From Penium margaritaceum (lineage: Eukaryota; Streptophyta; Zygnematophyceae; Desmidiales; Peniaceae), in assembly GCA_023375785.1 (NCBI GenBank), contig SZWC01006941.1, positions 89,373-112,550 on the forward strand: DNA of 23,178 bases. Reading direction: 5' to 3'. The notes below the pieces were generated by a model. It saw only the letters and a list, made by a program, of their open reading frames with translations, was not told where the DNA came from and did not search any database. Positions 19,217-23,178 of the stretch are shown in pieces (the first letter of the stretch is position 1; each line of letters opens with the position of its first letter). The position numbers and the translations under genes are program-made.

Positions 19217-20834
19217 GACACGCTGTTGACTCAACAGAAACGGCATATGCGAGTTGCAAGTGTGGCTCCTCGGGAATGTTTGCCCAATAGTTTATGCCTG
19301 GAGGCCTGGCTGTGAGGCTTCTCTGTTCACGTTAAGGTGAAGCACAACTGTTACGTTGGCGGTCCTCGATCTGCTCGCCTGCTGTCACGTGCCAGCTGGT
19401 GGCCGGCAGCAGCTGGCAAAGTATGCGGGTCGCGTCACGGGAGGGGTCTTTCCAGCACCACAGCTCGGCCAAACGGCACGAACAAGGAGCCGTATGGCTG
19501 CGATTGTGCAAAACTGAAAGAGGCTTTCACGGCAGAAGCAGCGACAAAGATTGCGCTAGTGCACACCTTCCCTATAGCTACACGGGCTCCCGTCCACCTA
19601 CTTACTTTTCTGTGCACAAGGAAGGACAAGCTGGCGCGGGACACTTGCATCCACGGCTCGAATGCGGCAAATGCCGCAGAGTTTTTTCCCGGCTGCTTTG
19701 TATCGTCGGTCATTGCTTTCCGGGACCTTTTTACTAGCGGGAGATTGTTCGAGTGCCGTGTGCTGAAATCGGCTGCTCGAAGCTCTGAGATGTGCAAATG
19801 ATCGATGTATTCTTTTGGGTTTCCTTGTGGAGGAATGTTCCCCCGCTAGAGGGCGGGGGAACATAGATTTGGGGAGACATAGATTTCGTTAATATATATT
19901 TGGGGAGACCTGAGAAAATCGGGCAGTTCATTCCCGCGAGAATAGACTTGTTGGAAAAATCATCGGCAGGCGTAGTCAATCTCCAAACGAAGAGACACTC
20001 GTGTACCCAAACACCACCGTCCCGCGGAAACCTTAATGACGAACGAAGCTGCTGGAGCAGTAGAGGTCTTTGGCCAGCTACATAGCAGCAGCCGGGGAAG
20101 GCAAACAGCCATTCGCCACGGCTTTGCCTTGCGATGGCGGGTGGGTCCTCTTGTCCTCGCGACGGGGGAGGTCGGCATGCTCAACCCCACGCATACGAGC
20201 CGGCCATGCGTCACCGGGCGGCCGTCACTTTCCAGGCTTCGGATGAGCAGCCGGCGAAGACTTTTGGTCCGGTGATAGGTCGGCGAGGAGGGGCAAGGAG
20301 TTAAAAGTACCATAGTCGTTTCGACGAATATTCCATGCTTTCTGAGGGAAGTATGCAATCTGAAGGTCCGCACAGACAATGCTCCGGGTGCGAACCGAAA
20401 ATTTGAACAAAAGTGAATGGAAAAGCCCGCGTGGGACGCTTTTGTTTATACGACGAAATCTTTTGGTTTTCAGGGCCAGCGGGCTGCCCTCGCAGATCTT
20501 GCCCGCCGCCAACTCCCACCGCCCAAGTGGGGATGCGGCCTCCCTCCGAAGCCCTTTCCGCGTCGACATGCATGCCGGTCTGTACGCATGCAAGCACTGC
20601 CACGCAGACCAAGCGTGCGCCTGCCTGCACTGGCTCGTGCATGGCTTCGCCTCGTCCTGTCCCACCGCCTTCCGCGTCACTCTGCAGTCGCGATTCAAGC
20701 GCATTTCCAGCCAAGTATCTGCAACGCCCTTGAACCGTTGAGGCAATTTACGGCCGCGACCTTTCTTGGCAGGATCGGTGGCCCACCTCCCGCTAACGGG
20801 TCCCGATGTGGTGTTCCGCGGCGGTGTGTTCTTT
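19217..20834. other. GC-rich, mostly unannotated sequence upstream of the putative gene
   Basis: Composition shifts to GC-rich soon after the LTR. Several overlapping frames on both strands (for example 154 codons at 19337-19801 and 173 at 20225-20746, minus) reflect low stop frequency rather than a protein: none shows a motif or matches its neighbours in frame. The part nearest 20.8 kb may be the promoter of the putative gene. Apart from the hairpin at 19835 I see nothing specific. Confidence 0.4.
19835..19864. repeat. perfect 12-bp-stem hairpin
   Basis: Arms ATGTTCCCCCGC and GCGGGGGAACAT flank the loop TAGAGG. Immediately after it are two short direct repeats: ACATAGATTT at 19861 and 19877, and ATTTGGGGAGAC at about 19867 and 19898. 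It could be the end of a small mobile element or a strong transcript hairpin. No T-run follows that would suggest a bacterial-type terminator. Confidence 0.75.
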
Positions 20835-20855
20835 GGTTATCCGGGCCGGATAACC
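20835..20855. promoter_or_regulatory. 21-bp palindrome in putative promoter
   Basis: Perfect arms GGTTATCCGG and CCGGATAACC surround one G. The arms contain GATAA/TTATC, the core of plant I-box-type and MYB-related sites. It lies 24 bp before the (CT)n tract and 201 bp before the predicted start codon. A dimeric transcription factor site is plausible but unproven. Confidence 0.45.
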
Positions 20856-20875
20856 TTGCGCCGCTTCTTCTCCTG

Positions 20876-20878
<3 letters not shown>

Positions 20879-20917
<39 letters not shown>
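20879..20917 (+). repeat. (CT)n microsatellite, probable 5' leader
   Basis: Thirty-nine bases of uninterrupted CT repeat lie about 140 bp upstream of the ATG at 21056. Pyrimidine (CT) tracts near the transcription start or in the 5' leader are common in plant genes. This is the best hint that a real plus-strand gene begins here. It also produces the Arg-Glu repeat seen in an antisense frame. Confidence 0.9.
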
Positions 20918-20920
<3 letters not shown>

Positions 20921-21055
20921 ATGAACAGCGGGGTCAGCTCGCAGAAACGATGATTTCGAGTGGCAAGTGGCGTTGCCAGGAGTTGAGCACCGTGCCTTGG
21001 CGTCCCCCGACCTCTTGTTTGTGGAGCAACAAAAGCAAAGCAGCAGCAGTCAGCC

Positions 21056-21316
21056 ATGGATCTGGGCAGCAGCTTGGGGGACAGATGGGTGGACGTACTG
21101 GAGGAGCCGCACTCGCCCGCATCTTCCTCTTCCTCGTTCTCCGGCGCTTCTGCCGCTTCTCTCATGAAGACAGGGGGCGTCTCCCCTGCATGCGGGGAGG
21201 CAGCGGTGGCCAGCGCAGGGCTGTACCACTCCTTCGCGCTCCACCGGCTGCCGTACGGCGCCTTTGGTGGAGCCTGGCCCGTGGGCGCCGGCGCAGCAGC
21301 ACCGGACGGGGGCGAA
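21056..21316 (+). CDS. putative exon 1 of an unknown Ala/Ser-rich protein
   Basis: ATG at 21056 sits in a good plant context (CAGCCATGG). The 87 codons up to 21316 read MDLGSSLGDRWVDVLEEP, a serine run (SPASSSSSFSGASAAS), and a Gly/Ala-rich stretch (LPYGAFGGAWPVGAGAAAP) ending in DGGE. A donor-like GTGAGT starts at 21317, giving a phase-0 intron. The same frame stays open into the intron to a stop at 21454, so the splice is inferred. No domain is visible. The MDLG start and Ala/Ser-rich N-terminus resemble disordered N-termini of some plant transcription factors (growth-regulating factors among them), but no QLQ, WRC or other diagnostic motif is present, so no name is given. Confidence 0.4.
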
Positions 21317-22373
21317 GTGAGTGAAAAGGACCGCCTGTGGATCTGCTGTCCGCCCTCGATGTCACTGTTGATTGTGGATTGGTGGCGGGTAAGAGGTTGG
21401 CAGCAGGCCAGCCTCACGTGCAGGAGACAGCACATGGAACAGCACAGGGAATAGCACAAGGGATGGAGAGGGTGGTGGCTGCAAGGCACTTTTGCGCTCC
21501 CGGACATGACTGAGCGTTTCGAACCTGTGCAGGCGGGGGGCACGTGTTTCCATAAGTGTCACCGAGGAGGAGCAAAGGCAGCTTGCAGGCGCAGGATGGA
21601 AGTGTCACCGAGCAAACCCAAGGAGAGTTTGTTGGCACACAGACGGAGTCACACTGTGCGCATAGGTTCAAGTCTGGAAATGCTGTCAAGGGGAGTCTGG
21701 TGCATCTCGCCGCCTTTCGCATGTCACTGGGAAGCGCATACCATACCATGCCATACGATGCCATGCCATGCGGCGCCATGCCATGGTGTGGCGTGCCATG
21801 CTGTGGCACGCCCTCCCATGCGACGGCGTGTCACTCGTTCACCATGTCCAGTGGACGTGTTCTTGGTAGTGGGTTCCTTGGCTGCAGAACCTGCGGCAGA
21901 CCAGCTCTATGACAGACCACACTCATGCCATGCTGTGCCCTGTGTGAGGGGACCACGATGAAGCCTGAGGTGGTTCATAGCTGAGTCGCTCCTGATGACA
22001 AATAAGCAGTCCGCTATGCATAAGAGCGCAGGGGGACTTTGACATTCAACGTCATCATGCTTGTGACGTGACTTGGCTGCTGGTGATTCCTGTGCCGTGT
22101 GACGTTGAAAGGGGCTACGTCGCATGGACACGTCAGAAGAATCGTCTCCCCGTGCTGTGTTGTTCTGTTTGGCCAGCAAGTTGAAGTTCACTACATGCTG
22201 CCATGCCCTGTATTGTATGTTCGACGAAGGCAGTTTGCAGGAATACAGAAAGCTGTGCAGAAGGCCGTGTGGAAGGAAGAAGGTAGCTGGAAGGGGAGAG
22301 CGCTGGAGAGCGATGCTTGTCATCCTTGTGTGTGATGGGCGCTCTGTTTTGGGTTTGCCGTGGTGCACTGCAG
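21317..22373 (+). other. putative intron 1
   Basis: It runs from a GTGAGT donor to a CACTGCAG acceptor. It holds a pentamer repeat at 21741-21820 and long antisense frames that look like by-products of GC-rich sequence. Its length (1,057 bp) is reasonable for a first intron in a plant. An alternative donor, GTAAGA, lies at 21389. Confidence 0.3.
21741..21820. repeat. degenerate CCATG pentanucleotide repeat
   Basis: Sixteen consecutive five-base units keep the same register (CCATA, CCATG, CCATA, CGATG, CCATG, CCATG, CGGCG, CCATG ...). Variants such as GTGTG and CTGTG become more frequent toward the right. It is an eroded pentamer microsatellite inside the putative intron. Confidence 0.75.
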
Positions 22374-22541
22374 GGTGAATCCATGGCGTACTCTGGAGCG
22401 GGAGCAGGGTTTGCGAGGACTTCAGGTTCTGCAGCAGCTGCTGCTGCAGCGGCTGATACAGCCGTGGCGGCATTGGGTGCCCTTTCGAAGCCCCCTTGGC
22501 TGCTTCCGTGCGAGTTTGTTCTCGTGAATGCGTCGGCTTGG
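22374..22541 (+). CDS. putative exon 2 of the unknown protein
   Basis: It follows the acceptor CACTGCAG and keeps phase 0 from exon 1. The 56 codons begin GESMAYSGAGAGFARTSGS, then run through eight alanines and ADTAVAALGALSKPPWLLP, ending VNASAW before a GTGAGT donor at 22542. Exon length is an exact multiple of three, and both flanking introns would be phase 0, which supports the model. Composition matches exon 1. No domain is recognised, and a different donor within 22480-22541 is possible. Confidence 0.33.
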
Positions 22542-22843
22542 GTGAGTCCAGTCTTGTGCCTGCCAACAGCTCGTTCGTGGTCTCAGCTTCTTACATGGCC
22601 ACGCGTTCGCTGGTTGGGGCTGCTGCCTGTGTTCTCGGCCAGATTTTCATCGCCACTGCCACCCACTGACCACCACTATGTCGGTGGCGGTGGAAAGTAG
22701 TGGACGTCTCGTCTTCAGCGGCAGGCGCAGCAAGCGGAGCGGTTTTAGGCACACACACGAGGGGAATCGGGTGCAAACAGGATGAGCAGGGTAGAGCAGA
22801 GCAGGGTAGAGAAGATTTTTCTCATTCTTTAGACGTTTCTCAG
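22542..22843 (+). other. putative intron 2
   Basis: It starts with GTGAGT and ends with a pyrimidine-rich TTCTTTAGACGTTTCTCAG acceptor. A 15-bp direct repeat (GAGCAGGGTAGAGCA-type) occurs twice at about 22783-22812, just before the acceptor. Confidence 0.25.
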
Positions 22844-22972
22844 AAGGTCAGAGAGACAAGCTTTCCAGGCACACGAGGGTCGGTGGCTGCAACAGTAGCA
22901 ACAGGACAGCCACTGCATCAACAGCTGCCTCAGCTATGCCGTGGCACACACACCGGTGCCCTCCGTGCCTGA
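22844..22972 (+). CDS. putative exon 3 with stop codon
   Basis: In phase 0 from exon 2, 42 codons read KVRETSFPGTRGSVAATVAT, then GQPLHQQLPQLCRG, to a TGA at 22970-22972. Joined to exons 1 and 2 this gives a 185-residue, low-complexity protein. The acceptor is good, but the exon has no recognisable motif, so the gene may splice differently or continue beyond the window. Confidence 0.22.
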   Translation, partial: KVRETSFPGTRGSVAATVATGQPLHQQLPQLCRGTHTGALRA

Positions 22973-23178
22973 ACTGACAGAACCGAACGTGCTTGCTACT
23001 TGAAAATGGTCCCCGACTGTATCATTGGTTGTTATGCCTGGATAGTTAGCAAAGCATTTTGGATACCATTGCTCGCTCCCCATGTTTTATAGAGCTCGAC
23101 CATTTTCAAATTTGCTCCTTACACCTAGTCGCTTTTCATTTCTTTACCTGAAACCTCCCCCTCGCATACCCCCCCCCC
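22973..23178. other. AT-richer tail ending in a C homopolymer
   Basis: Composition drops in GC after 22973 and no frame is supported. The last ten bases (23169-23178) are all C, which may be an assembly edge or a gap border. Confidence 0.5.

Noticed and set aside
18719..19246. 175-codon minus-strand frame
   Set aside because: It lies almost wholly within the chromovirus 3' LTR, antisense, with no motif.
19337..19801. 154-codon plus-strand frame after the LTR
   Set aside because: It has a GTG rather than ATG start, no recognisable domain, and competing frames on both strands over the same DNA.
19835..19864. rho-independent terminator
   Set aside because: The context is eukaryotic and no T-run follows the stem on either strand.
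20695..21543. 282-codon minus-strand frame, the longest in the window
   Set aside because: It runs antisense through the CT microsatellite (giving an Arg-Glu repeat), has no motif, and the GC-rich sequence makes stops rare. The plus strand has better gene signals.
21907..22566. 219-codon minus-strand frame
   Set aside because: It is antisense to putative exon 2 and intron 1, with no domain. Low stop density in this region explains it.

Overview
This looks like nuclear DNA of a land plant, dominated by old, broken transposable elements, with one gene-like GC-rich block at the right end. The plant call rests on three things: Ty3/gypsy elements of plant type, one with a C-terminal integrase chromodomain (a chromovirus); a copia-type LTR with an adjoining polypurine tract; and a (CT)n leader ahead of a possible intron-containing gene. 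I cannot place it in a clade. No rRNA, tRNA, CRISPR array or bacterial-type operon was seen.

Layout, left to right. 1-158 is a (TATACA)n microsatellite. 159-3540 holds only short, unrecognised frames. 3545-4195 is a degenerate trinucleotide-rich tract. 4484-5038 (minus) is an unrecognised frame split by one stop. 5641-5900 is a short GC-rich block full of inverted repeats, including a 14-bp G-box palindrome. About 7297-10720 (plus) is a strongly decayed Ty3/gypsy element: gag with nine in-frame stops but one preserved frame, then protease and reverse transcriptase remnants, the latter with its YxDD catalytic pair changed to YLEN. 11061-11823 (minus) is a 763-bp copia-type LTR with a G-rich tract on the internal side. 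12285-12398 is a tandem array of 53-bp units, each with two hairpins.

13237-19216 (plus) is a better preserved chromovirus: gag, a decayed CCHC knuckle, protease, reverse transcriptase, RNase H, integrase, chromodomain, polypurine tract and a 551-bp 3' LTR. It is dead several times over: at least fifteen in-frame stops, several frame changes, an integrase Glu to Lys change at the expected catalytic site, and about 0.8 kb of foreign DNA inside the integrase. No 5' LTR was recognised. Most of its stops are explainable by C-to-T or G-to-A changes, as expected for a cytosine-methylated, silenced element.

From about 19.3 kb the composition becomes GC-rich and low in recognisable repeats. A 12-bp-stem hairpin (19835-19864), a 21-bp palindrome (20835-20855) and a (CT)n tract (20879-20917) precede an ATG at 21056. 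A tentative three-exon, all phase-0 gene model follows (exons 21056-21316, 22374-22541, 22844-22972). Its Ala/Ser-rich product has no domain I recognise. The window ends in a C homopolymer, possibly a contig edge.

I see no convincing new multi-gene system. The most notable points are the methylation-type decay of the chromovirus, the nested insertion, and the tandem double-hairpin array.
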